Source of the DNA: Viola odorata
Lineage: Eukaryota; Streptophyta; Magnoliopsida; Malpighiales; Violaceae
DNA: 64,000 nucleotides
Assembly: GCA_963691705.1 (NCBI GenBank)
Contig: OY829541.1
Span: 33,120,719 to 33,184,718, forward strand
Direction of reading: 5' to 3'
The first letter of the stretch is position 1, and each line of letters starts with the position of its first letter. A program made the position numbers and the translations under genes. The notes beneath the pieces are model-generated. The model worked only from the letters and a program-made list of their open reading frames with translations, ran no database searches and was not told where the DNA came from. Positions 29,570 through 41,939 of this stretch are shown one piece after another.

Positions 29570-31743
29570 ATGGCTAGGAATAGACCTCGTCAGATTATCT
29601 CTAGGCCCATGGATCCCGAGGTTGCCCAATCACCGAGTATTTTTACCTGCGATGTGGTTCTGAAAGCCGAATTGGAGGAACATGGTATTACCTTTCCTCC
29701 TGGGCATGAGTCTTCTATTCCCGAAAGTGATATGCGGCTTCATAATCCAGGGTGGGGCCACTGTAGGCTTCTTTATTTTAAAATGTTCCTTTATGGTTTC
29801 CGCTTTCCCGTTCATGAGTCGATATTAACTCTGCTGCGGGAGTATAGCCTTAATCCTGCCCAGATAACTCCTTCCTCTTGGTGCGCGGTTTATGCTTTTC
29901 TTCGCGCTTGCGAGTTGAAGAACATTTTTACCCCATCTATCAATTTGTTTCGCAAATTCTTTAGCATGATTTGCTATAATTGTTTAATCGAGATTACTCC
30001 CCGGTGGGATGATGCGCTCGTGCAGTCGTTTTGGCAACGTTTTCACGGCTTCAAGAAGGGTGTAGCTGATTGGAAGAGCAGCTTCTTTGTTCTGGAGCTA
30101 CCGTCACGTTTGTGGCGTATCAATTTTAATCAGGAACTGGCAGGTCCCGTTTGGACAAATCCCGCGATTTTGTCCAGAACTGAGTTGGACCAGGCTAACA
30201 CTTTGTTAGACGAGAATACCCACTACCGCATTCGTGCCTTTGCTCTGTTCAAGCCTCTGGAAGAGTGCATTATGGGTGAGCCTATTTCTTTCCATATTTT
30301 CTTTACTTTGGTCCTCGCCTACTTTGTTTGCTGTAAGGAGCTAACGGTTGATTTCCAGGTGACGCTGGTACTCCTCTGAACGTAATACCGCTTCAAACTT
30401 TACCGGCCTCGCCTTCGGCTGAGGGCTCAAGTCGGGGTAGCGTTCCGCCTCCGAGGAAGAGAACTAAAACAGTTGCCCGGGGAGGGCGAAGACCCGTTAG
30501 CTCTGTGCGAACTTCTCGTTTTGTGGAAAATTGGCTACCGGAGCGTCGCACGGGGACGGACTCCAGGCCTGTCGCAACGACAGTAATTACTAGCGATGAT
30601 GAGGATGCAGATGCTAAGTCAGACCTTTGCCATGCTTCTTCCCTTGCTGCTTCCCAGCATCGGAAAAAACTTCGAGTGGTCACTGGTGGACAAGCTACCG
30701 GGACATCTCCTGTAGATGTGGCAGCTGTTCCTACGCCTGCTGTTTTGTCTGAGGCGAGCGCCTCTCAGCCAACTGGAGCCGCTAAGGCGTTGGAAAAAAC
30801 TTGTTCTTCTGAGGGAGAAGGCCTACTGATGGAATGTCCTCCTCCCATACCTGACGCTCCCGATTCTCCGATTGCTCATTGTATTCCTGACGTAGTGGTC
30901 ACACCTCCTGTGGTGGATTCGACTGCTGAGCTACCGCCTAAGGTTACTCCGCAGCTATTTTTTACTCCTTTCAAGAGTATTTTTCCTCAGGGCTCTTCTC
31001 CGCCTCCCTCAATCAATCTTGGTCCTGACGGGGTCCCAACCTACCGTATGAATCTTGCAGGGTTTTGCTTTGACGCCCTTCATGCTGTCGGGGTTCCTCA
31101 ACCTTTTTCTCGAGATGAGTTTACTGCACCCTTGATAGGGGAGATGCTGGGTTCCAAAAAGGAGAAAGAGGAATTTCTTCAACTCCCTCCCTCGGCACGC
31201 TTTCGCCATGTTCTGAATGATTCTCTGGACTTTTTCCGCCATCTGAATTATCAATTCGAAATTCACGATCGCGAGTCCCGTAATTTTTCCAGCGCATTGT
31301 GTGTTGCAAGGGTGCAACTAGAGAAGGCGGTGGAGCATTCTAGGTTGCTGACGCGCCTCTGTGAATCGTCCCAAAAGGAATTGGACAGAGAAAAATCTAT
31401 CGGGAAAGCCAAGGTAGAAGTTCTGGAGGCGGAATTGGACAGAGAAAAATCAATCGGGAAAGCCAAGGTGGAAGTTCTGGAGGCGAAATTGGCGCTAGAA
31501 AGGAAGAAGAATCTCTTTCTCCGTGAAGAGGTACTGGCTCGAGATGAGGGGTCTGTTAGGGCGTCATTAAAGGAAGAGTTATAGAGGAAGAGGGTTCTGG
31601 ACGCCTTCGTTTCTGGGTTTGCGTCCCATTTCAAAGGTAACCCTTCGGATCCGGCCCAGGTAGCTGATTACATGTCTATCGTGATGGGTGAGATTAGCAA
31701 AGGCGACAGCGGTTCTTCTGGCCCTTCGGGGGAGAAAGTCTGA
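29570..31743 (+). pseudogene. A2 (E5): two-exon accessory protein, one nonsense codon
   Basis: Exons are 29570-30275 and 30359-31743. The 83-nt intron is GTGAGC...TTTCCAG, phase 1, at the same codon as in E1 and E6. The full frame is 696 residues. The N-terminal A1/A2 domain includes YGFRFPVHESILTLLREYSL and TPSSWCAVYAFLRACELKN. Exon 2 starts with a Pro-rich and basic segment (PPRKRTKTVARGGRRP), then low-complexity sequence, then a coiled coil with a perfect 18-residue duplication (REKSIGKAKVEVLEAELD near 31381-31488). A TAG at 31582-31584 truncates the last 53 residues. The function is unknown. Confidence 0.8.
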
Positions 31744-32169
31744 CGCTAGCGATGGTGCTGGGCTTTTCCTTGTTTTTCTTGTTGTTGTCTTTTGTTTATT
31801 TCTTGAAAACCATTCGAACATTGTTTCTCCTGTAATAATGCTGACGCTTTGTATCCTTTGTCGCACTGTATGATATTACCGTTTATTCCTTCTTTATCTT
31901 TTTGTGCCATCGTGCCGTTTGGCAAGGCCAGCGCTGCTTTTTATGTTTTTTAATCAATCCCTCTGTCCCTCATTTAATGCGACTTGAAGGGTAATGATGA
32001 AAGAAGACACGTGTCCTTCCTCAGAGGGGCGTTTGGAGCAAGCGTCTCCTAGGGAGTTACAAATGCAGAGGCGTTTCGTCCTTATTTCAAATTTGTACCT
32101 TCTGGCGCGTGCCTTACTTTATGACGTGTTGCTTCGCCACGTGTCTGCTGCTGACTGGTCGCCCTTTCA

Positions 32170-32180
32170 GGGTTATATCT
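32170..32180 (+). promoter_or_regulatory. A1 (E5) TATA-like box
   Basis: GGGTTATATCT is about 183 bp before ATG 32358, similar in place and sequence to the E1 A1 box. 31744-32169 shows no gene. Confidence 0.45.
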
Positions 32181-32357
32181 ATTGTTTCTTCTACCCCTTT
32201 TTCTTTTTCCATCTTTCCCTTATACGCTTATTTCGTCTTTGGATAAATAATTTGCGTCGCTCTCTCTCTTTCTGGTTAAAGACTCCTCGCATTCTCTTTC
32301 ACGAAGGTACAAGGTACACATCCTTTTTCTTTTCTCTTTGTTTCTTCCTTGTTGACC

Positions 32358-34635
32358 ATGGCTAGAACTAAGAAATCCTCTGAAGAAGGAGATCCTCAAA
32401 GGTCCTCCGGGGAAGAAGTAATTGATACCACTCCCACTTCTTTGTACACACTGCCTTTAATTAACCGTAGGCTTGCTGGGTTTTCTGCACGATTTCCCAA
32501 GGAATATCCCGTGCATCCTGCTTCTGAATCGCTGCGATTGAACAACATTTTGCCCGGAAATAGCAGAATGCTGTATGCTAAGCTCTTCGATCATGGGTTT
32601 CGTCTCCCTCTTGACCCGCGTGTAAAATTGTTGTTGGCTTATTCTGATTTGGCTCCGGCTCAGTTGAGTCCTAACGCGATTTGCGTTGTTAGTGCTTTTG
32701 CCGCACTGTGTCGTTTCAAGGGAATAGAATCTCCCACCTTAGCGTTGCTTCATGACATTTTCCAATTGTATTCCCGTAAAGGGGTGATATCGATATCGCC
32801 TCGCTACGAAGACGGTTCCTTGAAGCCCTTTACTTGGAAACTAATGGGCATTGAGTCTTCCATTCCTCACTGGAAAGTGGAATTTTTTATTGTTGATCTG
32901 CCTGAGCCGTTGTGGAGGGCTGGCTTCAACGAAACAATTAAAGATGGGGCTTGGGGTCATCGGAAACCCCTTTCCGACCCGGAGGATGGCTGGTTGAAGA
33001 CGCTACTTCAATTTGATTTTAGCGTTGATGCCCGAAAAGTGGCCAACGGGTTGCCCGTGGAACAGTGCAAGAAGGGTGAGCGTTTGACCTTTTTTCTTTT
33101 GCGTTGTCAAGAAGTACTAACGCTAACGTTTTGTGATTGTGCAGTGCCTCCGCCTGGTTGGGAGCCTGAGTATTTCCGAAGGAGGAGGAAACAGGAGGCG
33201 AAAAAGAAAGCTGTCGCTGAAGCTAGGGCTGCTGCTGCCAACGCTGAGGGAGGGGAGGCCACTGCTACCGCTAGCGTTACGGGCCCTCGGGTTGTAAGAC
33301 AGAAACGGCCTCGGAAAGCACGTGCTGCCCCATCCGTTTCGTCCCAGACCGTTGTCTCTTCAGAGGCTACGGTTGAACCGATTCCTGTTGGGATTCCTCT
33401 TGCATCCTCCACCACTCAGGTGAACATTTTTAGAACTTTAGTCTTTCTTTTTTGCACCGTTTCCTTATCACGTTCTGCGTTATTTAGGAAGTCGTTGCTG
33501 CTTCTGTCCCTTCTACCTCCCAAGGAGATATGGGTATCGTTGATGTCCTTCGCGAGCGTCAGAAGAAGGCTCGCTATGATCTCCCGAATAATCCTTCTTC
33601 CTCGGCCGCCAATCGTAGTTCGAGTGCCCTTGGGGGCGAGGGTGTATCTGTTGATCAACCGGAACCTGTTGATTTTGGAGGTCAACCCTATGTGCCTCCT
33701 GGTTCTCCAATCCATTCCGCGCACACCCCGACGGGCTACGATTCTGATGCCCTTAATCCTGAGGTGCCCGGAGGCACTGAGGTCTCGACGCCTAACGCGG
33801 AAGGCCTCTCTAGCCGGCCAGCTTCTCCTGATGCGTTGTTCTTTGTTCCGATGCCTCATCCACCTATTGTGAGGGGTGGGCCCGCTCCTGCCTTAATGGC
33901 TGGTATCTCTCCCTATGATCCACCTCTCATGCCGACTCATCACGTTAGCTTGCGCTCCTTTAGGGACAGTATTCTGCAGTTTCCTGCTGATGCTGATCAT
34001 GAGGCCGTGATTTCCTCTACCGCTTATCTGGTAGCAGAGATTTTGTCTCTTCCAAGAGAGAGGGATGCCTTCGTGGCTCGGGGCGAGCAGGGACGTATCA
34101 ATTTCCTTCGCTCTCAGGCGTTTTCCATGCTTTGCCATCTTCACTATATGGATGAAGAGAATGCTAGAGCTGCAGCTGATGGGCGAGGAGAGATAAACAG
34201 GCTGTTGGAAGAGCGACAGCGTCTTGAAAATGCCCTTGCTGCTGCCAATGAAGGTATGGAGACTGCTCGGGAGAGGCTATCGCGGTCAAACAAGAGTTGG
34301 AGGCCGCTAAGTTAGCTTTGGAGGAGGAGAAGAGACAACGTGCTGATCTGGCCTTACGCCTCTCTCAGGAGGAGGATAGCCTGTGTCTGGAGAGACAGAG
34401 GAATGCTGAGCTTTCTGCCGATTCCTCCCTTAACGCTGAGAAGAACCGTTGGTACTTTGAGCAGGGTGGGGGAATCATGTCAGAAGCCGTGATGCATCAT
34501 TATGGAGTTGAGGAGCTCCGTATTGAAGATCTCTCCGCGTATTTTGACAAGAGAGCCTCCTCCATTACTGATAGCGGTTTCTATCAGTGGAAGGCTGCTC
34601 AGCAAGGAGGGGTCAACGCGTCGCCCAATCTTTAG
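32358..34635 (+). pseudogene. A1 (E5): three-exon accessory protein, one frameshift
   Basis: Exons are 32358-33075, 33145-33419 and 33488-34635. Introns of 69 and 68 nt (GTGAGC...TGTGCAG; GTGAAC...ATTTAG) are in phases 1 and 0, as in E1. The N-terminal domain contains DHGFRLPLDPRVKLLLAYSD and LSPNAICVVSAFAALCRFKG. Exon 2 is basic and Ala-rich. Exon 3 is Pro-rich and ends in a coiled coil (about 34190-34420), then IEDLSAYFDKRASSITDSGF. A one-base frameshift near 34275-34295 breaks the coiled coil. Its match to E1 A1 in exon number, phases and ends is the best evidence that the gene model is right. Confidence 0.8.
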
Positions 34636-35034
34636 ACCTTTTGTTGTTTAGATGTTTTACATTTTTGTGGCTGACGGGCCCGTCTATATTTTGTACTGCA
34701 AACAATATGGGCCTTGACTTGGCTAATCCACTCTTTTTGGCTAGAAGTTTTTTATCTGCTTTTCTTCATAATGCCGTTTGATCGCTTGTCCGCACAGGAC
34801 GTTTGGCGTTAGGTTTCCACAGACGCATAGTTTCGCGTTGTATCCCGTTAGCTTTTCATCAGCTGCATTCAAGTGGCATGTCCATTATATCCTTCGATAG
34901 TCTTTCTGAGTGTAAATCAGCGTTGCTTCCGCATCTGCTGCACTCATATTCCTGTCGTCCCTTGTTGTCAGAGGGGGCTTTACATCTGTCTCAACATTGT
35001 TGTTGCAGTATAGTCACCTTTCCGTCATCGTTTC

Positions 35035-35345
35035 ACCGGGTATCAACCGCGCGGCTACTAGTTAGGATTTCTTTGTTCCTTTTCCACCAAAGATAGGCTC
35101 CAATATCGCTTCGCCGGGTATCAACCGCGCGGCTACTAGTTAGGATTTCTTTTGTTTCTTTTCCGCCACAGATAGGCTCCAATATCGCTTCGTCGGGTAT
35201 CAACCGCGCGGCTACTAGTTGGGATGTCTTTGTTTCCTTTCGCCACAGATAGGCTCCAACATCGCTTCACCGGGTATCAACCTCGCGGCTACTAGTTGGG
35301 ATGTCTTTGTTTCCTTTCGCCACAGGTAGGCTTTGGGGAGTGCCT
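35035..35345. repeat. E5 3' UTR repeat array, 78-bp units
   Basis: Four units start near 35035, 35112, 35192 and 35270. Each contains GGGTATCAACC(G/T)CGCGGCTACTAG split by GATAGGCTCCAA. 34636-35034 shows no gene. Confidence 0.75.
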
Positions 35346-35820
35346 CGTCTTAGTGAGCTGTCTGATCAGGACCAGCCATCACAAGGATAGGACTTTTCAC
35401 CCCCAAGCGTTGTACCTCGCGTCCGTGGAATCGTGCCTCGTCTCTATGGGTCGTCTATGTGAGTACGGTTACCACAAGGATAGGATTTTCACTTCCAGGA
35501 CGGAGTTGGTCTCTCCTTGGCGCGTGCCTCTCCTTATGGGGTTATCATAAGAATAGGATTTCACTCCCAAGGATTCCGGGGCGTGCCTCATCTTAACGAG
35601 CAGTCTATGTGAGCACGGTTGCCGCAAGGATAGGATTTTCACTCCGGGGAGCCGTTTGGGGTCGTGCCTCGTCTTAATGGGTCGTCTATGTGAGCACGGT
35701 TACCACAAGGATAGGATTTTCACTCCCAAACGCCTTGTTATGCCAGGGCGTGCCTCGTCTTAATGAGCTGTCTGATCAAGACCAGCCATCACAAGGATAG
35801 GATTTTCACCCCTGGCATTC
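35346..35820. repeat. E5 3' UTR repeat array related to E1
   Basis: About six units of 65-100 bp contain CACAAGGATAGGATTTTCAC and GTGCCTCGTCTTAATG. Reversed, they match the E1 repeats at 7160-7440 (CCTATCCTTGTGAT). Confidence 0.75.
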
Positions 35821-35903
35821 TTCGCTACCTGCATATTACCAGTAGCAAACGCACGGTGAATATCTCAATATTCATTTATTAGAATAACTTTGATGTTACC
35901 CGA

Positions 35904-38900
35904 TTAGCTCCTGGCGTGGTATAGCCTCAACCGAGCGATGTTCCAAGAGTTTTGCAGGGGCGTTCCCTCGAGCGTTTCCAGATGGTATGCTCATTTTCCC
36001 ACAATGCGGGTGACACGATACGGTCCGTCCCAGTTTGGACTGAGCTTTCCCATACGTTGTCCTGCTGCCCGTCTGTCTCTGAGCACTAAATCTCTGGTTT
36101 TGAGCAATCGCTCCCTCACTTGCCGGTTGTGATATTGTGCCATTTTCCTTTTGTAGTGCAGGATTTTTAGGAGGGTTTCCTCGTGTGTTTCTGGTAGGGT
36201 ATCGAGGTTAGCTCGTGACCTTTCTTCATTCTTTTCTTCTTTGAAGTGAGCCACCCGAAGGCTCATCATGCCAATCTCGACTGGTGTGACAGCTTCGGTT
36301 CTGAATGCTAACGCGAATGGGGTCTCTCCCGTGCTGACCTTGACAGTCATGCGGTAGGCCCATAGTACGTATGGCAATTCGTCTGGCCATTTCTTCCTGG
36401 ACCCTTCCAGGTTTCTTTTGATGCCACTAAGGATGCTGCGGTTAGTTACTTCCGCCTGGCCGTTGGTTTGGGGATGTGCCACAGAGGAGAATCTTTCCTC
36501 TATCTGGAACTCTGCATATTGATCCCTAAAGAACTGGCTCGTAAATTGTGTCCCGTTGTCGCTAACTAGCACGCGTGGTACTCCAAATCGCATGATGACT
36601 TGGTGTTTGAAGAAACGCTAAATTTTTTCGGTGGTAATGGTGGCTAACGCCTCAGCTTCGGCCCACTTTGTGAAGTAGTCTACCGCTACGACCACGAATT
36701 TTAACTGAGATCTAGCCTTTGGAAATGGGCCCAGGATGTCAATCCCCCATTTTGCAAACGGGCACGGTGCGACTATTTCTGAAATTGGCACAGCAGGTTT
36801 TCGAGGAATCTTAGCATATTCTTGGCATTTCTGACAGGTTCTCACGAAGTTATGGCAGTCTCGTCGAATGGTGGGCCAGTAAAATCCCGACCGAAAGACT
36901 TGGGCTGCCAGGGTGTCACTAGCAATGTGCATGCCACATATCCCTTCGTGAATTTCACGTAACACATGTAAGCCTTCTTGCTCCGTTATGCATTTAGCGG
37001 CCGGATGGGAGAAACATCTTCGTATTAACTCTTCGTTATAATATGTGCATCGTGCTGCCCGTTTTAGGACTTTCTTCCTCTCTGTATGGTCTCCCGGTAG
37101 TTTATCATGTTTCAGATATTCTATTACTGGGGTCCTCCAATCATTTTCCATTTCTTCCACACAGAGCGATGCCTGCTCTTCCATGAAAGAAGGTGTAGGC
37201 AGTTCTCCATAGCGCACGTCACTGGGTACTGAGGCTTCTGGATTGGCTGCCATCTTGGAGAGGCTATCGGCCTCTTCATTGTTTTCTCTAGGAATGTGCT
37301 CAAAGGTGACCAGGGTGCCTTTTTCCTGTATTTTTGACAGCTCATGCTTCACTTTGGCTAAGTATTGGGCCATGATGGGTTCTCTGACCTGGGAGTTCCC
37401 TAGAACCTTATCCATTATTAGCTTGGAATCTCCTCGGATTTTTAAACGTGTTCTGTCTTCCTTCTCCCCACCGGGAGTGGTTCCGATAGAGAAACTGTTT
37501 CCAATTTTGAGTCCTGCCAGTAGCGCTTCGTATTCAGCCGCATTGTTGGACAATGGCTGCAGGATTCTGATGGCGTATCGCATCTCCAAGCCGTTTGGTC
37601 CAACTAAGAAAACTCCTGCGCCAGCTAATTCTTGATTTTTTGCTCCATCCACGTGGATGATCCACGTATCTGTATATGTCTCCGGAGACGGTAGGCATGG
37701 ACTTTCTGCTTCTTCTTCCAATAGATCTGTCTTTATGTCCTTTGTGAATGTGCACTCAGCTATAAAGTCGGCTAACGCTTGGGCCTTAACGGCTGGTCTA
37801 GCTTTGTATTGCAGCCCGTATTGTTCGAGCTCGATAGCCCAAATTAGCATTCTTCCTGAAGATTCAGGTTTTCTGAAGATTCTCCTCAACGGCTGGTCCG
37901 TGAGTACAATGACGGGGTGGGCTTGGAAGTATCGATCCATCTTTCTCGTGGCTTGCACTAGAGCGAGTGCTATCTTCTCGATAGGAGTGTATCATAGTTC
38001 GGCATCTTTCAATATGTGACTCACGAAGAATACAGGACGATGCACGTGCCCTTCACTTCGCACAAGGACGGCGCTGACTACCTCGTCAGCTATTCCCAAA
38101 TATAGATATAATTCGTCGCCGGGCTCAGGCCTCGTCAGCACTAAATCTGATGATAGGTAAGCTTTTAGTCCTGCAAACGCTTTCTCACATTCCTCTGTCC
38201 ATCCGAAAGGAGCCTTGTTGCGGATGACTTTGAAGAAAGGCAAACATCTCTCGTCTTGCTTAGATATGAATCGCCCCAACGCAATGATGCGCCCGGTTAA
38301 CTTCTGTATCTCTTTGACAGTTCGCGGGGATATCATATCCTGGATGGCTTTTATCTTTGACGGGTTGGGTTGGATGCCCTTCTGGCTGACCACATAGCCC
38401 AGGAATTTTCCCGTTTGGAATGCGAACATGCACTTCCGCGGGTTTAACTTCATCTTGTGTTTTCTCATCACATTGAAAACTTCTTGCAAGTCAGCGAGGT
38501 GCTCTCTGAAACTCCGACTTTTGATCAGGATGTCGTCTACGTAGGCCTCTACATTTCTCCCGATTTGATTTTCAAAAACTTTGTTTGCCATTCGCTGAAA
38601 TGTTGCACCAGCATTCTTTAGCCCAAACGGCATTACAGTATAGCAGTATGTAGCTCTAGGAGTAATGAAGGCAGTTTTTTCTTCGTCCTCTACGGCCATA
38701 GGGATTTGGTGATATCCGGAATTCGCATCTAGGGAGCTTAAATAAGCATACCCAGCGGTTTGATCGACTAACTGATCTATTCGCGGAAGGGGATAGCAGT
38801 CCTTGGGACAGGCATTATTTAGGTCAGTAAAGTCGATGCACATGCACCAATCCCCGTTAGGCTTTGGGACTAAGACAGGATTAGCTAGCCAGGTCGGGTA

Positions 38901-39362
38901 CTGGACTTCTCGAATGAACCCCGCCTCTGTGAGCTTTAGCAACTCCTTTTCGATGGCTGCTATCTTTTCCGATGAAAAGGCACGTCGTCTTTGCTGAACA
39001 GGCTTGGCGTCAGGACTAACGTTCAGCCGATGTTCCGCGACTTCCCGAGAGATTCCGGGCATGTCCGCTGGTTTCCACGCAAACTCTCCCTTGCATTTTC
39101 TTAACAGCCGAATTAATTGCGCGTTCTCTTCAAGGCTTAGTTTCTCACTGGCTAAGAGATTCGTTTCACTATCCTTGCCGATAGGGATTGATACCATCTG
39201 ATCTAGCAGCTGAGTGCGCTTTTCTTCTTTATCATCGAAAGGATCGTCTGCCACGCAAACGTAGCGATCACAACTCCTTTGAGTCATAAGTAAGTAGCAT
39301 TCGGCTGCCAACTTTTGATCCCCTTTGATTGAGACCACGCCGTCCCATGAGGGATATTTCAT
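35904..39362 (-). pseudogene. E5 Tat pol (RT, two RNases H, integrase), broken
   Basis: It starts within the protease-RT linker (KYPSWDGVVSIKGDQKL). RT has YVDDILIKS near 38535, then Gypsy RNase H, the second RNase H (HVDGAKNQ near 37645, GDSKLIMDK near 37415) and integrase with zinc region, WGIDILGPF, VSDNGTQFT and NGQAEVTNR. The C-terminus ends NSWNIARL...YHARS at 35904. Three nonsense codons are visible: TGA near 37992, a likely CGA to TGA change before YTPIEK; TAG near 36618, replacing Trp in EKIWRFF; and TGA near 35991 in the GPY/F region. Catalytic residues are intact. The 5' end is lost at the junction near 39360. Confidence 0.88.
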
Positions 39363-39547
39363 CCGCAGGTGAGCGAAGAGGAAGGTTCGTTTGTTTGAGG
39401 GGGATCGAAACCCGGTGGAAATTCGGTGACAGCTTCATCTCTTTCTTTTTCGGCCCTGGCGGCCCTTTCCGTAGTGGTCCTAACTTGCTCCTCTAACTTA
39501 GCGATTCTAGCTGTCAGTGCTTCATCGGTCTTAGATGGTTCAACCAT
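39360..39547 (-). pseudogene. Ogre-like gag N-terminus
   Basis: It starts MVEPSKTDEALTARIAKLEE and continues as a short coiled coil, then FPPGFDPPQ, before breaking off at the junction with E5 pol. The PBS and long LTR upstream identify it as the gag start of an Ogre-like element. A pyrimidine-rich TTTTTCAG acceptor-like site lies about 60 bp upstream (near 39618). Confidence 0.5.
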
Positions 39548-41019
39548 TTTTCGTTTTTGAAGTCTAGTCAGAGGGAGCCTGTGCGGAGTAGCTTGCTTCC
39601 GAGGAGCTATTGTGAACCTGAAAAAGGGAAAAACACAAAAAGAGTGAGTATAAATGAAGATACACAGGTAATGTGCAATCCCGAGGTCTCCACATTTGCT
39701 CATTCACTTTCCGACTGTACTTTCATTTGATATTTTCAGGGCGGTCGCGGAGGCGAGATATGCTGGTCGTTGACGAGATACGAAGGAAGCCTCTATACAT
39801 TCCAACGATATGACGCAAATCTGAGATGCTAACGGCGAAACCCAAATCAGCAGGGGCAACCAATGCCGTCATGCTAGGGGGATCTCTTTTCACATTATGC
39901 TTTCAACGATGCAGGGCCTGATGCCTGGTGAACCCAACCAAGGGGAGGGACGTCGATCTATGCTATGAACTCGGAATTTCTTGTGATAAACTAAGAGGAT
40001 AGGGCCATGAGCGAGCGCTACTCGGCTATATATTTTTTTGGATGCTTGGTCTGATTTTTCTGGTTTTTTAGTGAAATGATTGTGTTTATCTCGGAGGGAT
40101 TTTCTCTTTCTTTTTGCGATGGTCTTTTGAGTTGTATTTGGATGGATAGTTGATAGAGAAAAGATGAGGCGATTTTAATAAATATCCAAAAGAGTACGAC
40201 TTTATTAAAAGCGTTTACAAAAGTATGGTAAACTTGCCAACTATCTAAGTTCATCAAAAATGGCTAAGATAGATGAAATTAGGGGTCCTAGCTAAAATAA
40301 ATGGTTTGCTGATATCCGAGCCTTTCCCTAAAGGTGTCAATCCTGGGCGTCAGAGTTCTCTTTGCCGAAGGTACTCCATTGAAGCCAACTCCCCTTTTTG
40401 CATCCCTATCTCAGCCTCTAAAGCGGCAATTCGGCTTTGTAGTGTCTGATCGTTGAAACTTCGTTCCCCGAAAATATCAAGTGAAAGTAGTGTAGGTGCC
40501 GACATTCAAATGAGCAAAACGGGTCCTGTGGGACAAAAATAAAATTTTAAATACAAAGTAACCTGCACGTGTGAGAAATCCGCAGTTCGTATAATAGAAC
40601 AATCACGTCAATATGCCAACAAGACAAATAGAGCCACGACAAACAGTTATAATCATGATGCACGTGCTGGGGCTCTTATTCCGACACCTCTAACTGGCTT
40701 GAACGGTTCCCGGATGATACCATGAAAAGGTCCCTAAAGTGTCGTCTGGCGTCCCCAATTCCTTACGAAATCGAGTAATCCTTTCAACTGTCTTTAGGGG
40801 TTCATCCGAGTTGGGATTGGTGAACACTACCTAGGACATGTGTCCTAGGGCGTCACTACTGCCCTCCTATTTTGGTATTGGTCCCCTGGCTGTAGGGCGC
40901 TATGATATACATATGGCAATTGATAAAGCAAATAAATGAACAGACCAGCAATTGATCAAAGAAAATAAATAAACACATAAACACCTCTCTAAAAGACAAA
41001 ACCGGCTCCGACCCGACAC
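39548..41019 (-). other. Ogre-like 5' leader
   Basis: This stretch lies between PBS and gag. It is mostly non-coding, with one small frame at 40505-40350 listed separately. A 1.5-kb leader is plausible for Ogre elements, which carry an extra ORF before gag; here no long ORF survives. Confidence 0.45.
40350..40505 (-). CDS. Small coiled-coil frame in the Ogre-like leader
   Basis: This 51-residue frame starts MSAPTLLSLDIFGERSFNDQ. Its second half (LQSRIAALEAEIGMQKGEL) is a heptad-like helix similar in style to the Gag N-terminus downstream (LTARIAKLEEQV). It could be a remnant of the Ogre ORF1, a short upstream ORF, or chance. There is no other copy in the window to compare. Confidence 0.3.
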   Translation of the reverse strand: MSAPTLLSLDIFGERSFNDQTLQSRIAALEAEIGMQKGELASMEYLRQREL

Positions 41020-41037
41020 TCCCCAGTGAAGTCGCCA
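41020..41037 (-). promoter_or_regulatory. Ogre-type primer binding site
   Basis: Minus-strand TGGCGACTTCACTGGGGA begins three bases after the LTR. It closely resembles the tRNA-Arg-type PBS reported for Ogre elements (recalled, not searched). Confidence 0.7.
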
Positions 41038-41939
41038 AACTGTCGCGCCCCCACGAAAATTAAAAACTCGCGAGTGTGCAACGAAATTTGGGACCTTACA
41101 ATGCTCAGCGTAGACAGACGCCTCGCAACATGCAATGAAGTCGCCACCCTAATTTGGTTGCTAGGCTTTAGGGAACCTTAATCGTCATGGCATAGGAAAT
41201 ATAATAAGTAAAAAAAACTAAAGGCACAAAAAAGGGGTCTGGACCCCAGACAAAAGGTTCGGGGTCGTATTATGGTCTCGGGAAGGTGTTAGGCACCCGA
41301 GTCACATCCGAAAACGGTTACCGGTTGATGAGAGAGGTGTTTAAAAGGTGTTTTGATGAAAATGCGTTTTATTTTGAAAAAGGGGGCCCTCAGAGGAATC
41401 GTCACTTTAGCCTTTTCCACAATCGGGACCGTTCAAAAATAATAAAAAAAGATCTTTTGGACGGGGTTACCGTTTATCAAGATCAGTCTATTATTCTTGA
41501 CCGTAACGTGATGGGACTGAATTTTCTGTAAGTCTGAATGAGCGCCCTCTTATTTCATCATCGGGCCATGCATGATTAGATTGATTGCTATGTGAACCTA
41601 TCATGGATTGCTAACAGAGTACCAATTTTAAATGATTGGTTTTTGAAGTGGAAAACTGATGTGGGATCGAAAGTCCCCATGTACATGCAGTCAATATATG
41701 CGAGAATTTAAAATCACATGAATATGGCATTTGAAGCGACTCTTTAAACACGTTGTTCATGTGGGTTGATTTTAATTCTAACAGTTCTATATATCATGCG
41801 TACGACTGCTATTTTACGAAAAAGCGCTGAATAAATAAAAGGGAATCGAAAGGCGTACTTTCGAGCGAAGCTTGAATTTAAAACCTACAAAGTGAGAGTA
41901 TTAGTGATAGCTTGAGAAAGAAGTAAACAATTTTATGAG

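Larger units (their letters stand above)
27003..39362 (-). mobile_element. E5, 5'-truncated Tat element with complete accessory cassette
   Basis: It lies on the minus strand with its 3' LTR at 27003-27572. Then, on the plus strand, come A4, A3, A2 and A1, two repeat arrays, and pol on the minus strand up to 39362, where homology to E1 stops within KYPSWDGVV. The 5' LTR, gag and protease are absent. At the break it joins an Ogre-like gag start. Its LTR family is that of E2. Confidence 0.88.

Noticed and set aside
36000..39201. Plus-strand frames opposite E5 pol (for example 37243-37635)
   Set aside because: They are antisense shadows of conserved RNase H and RT coding sequence.
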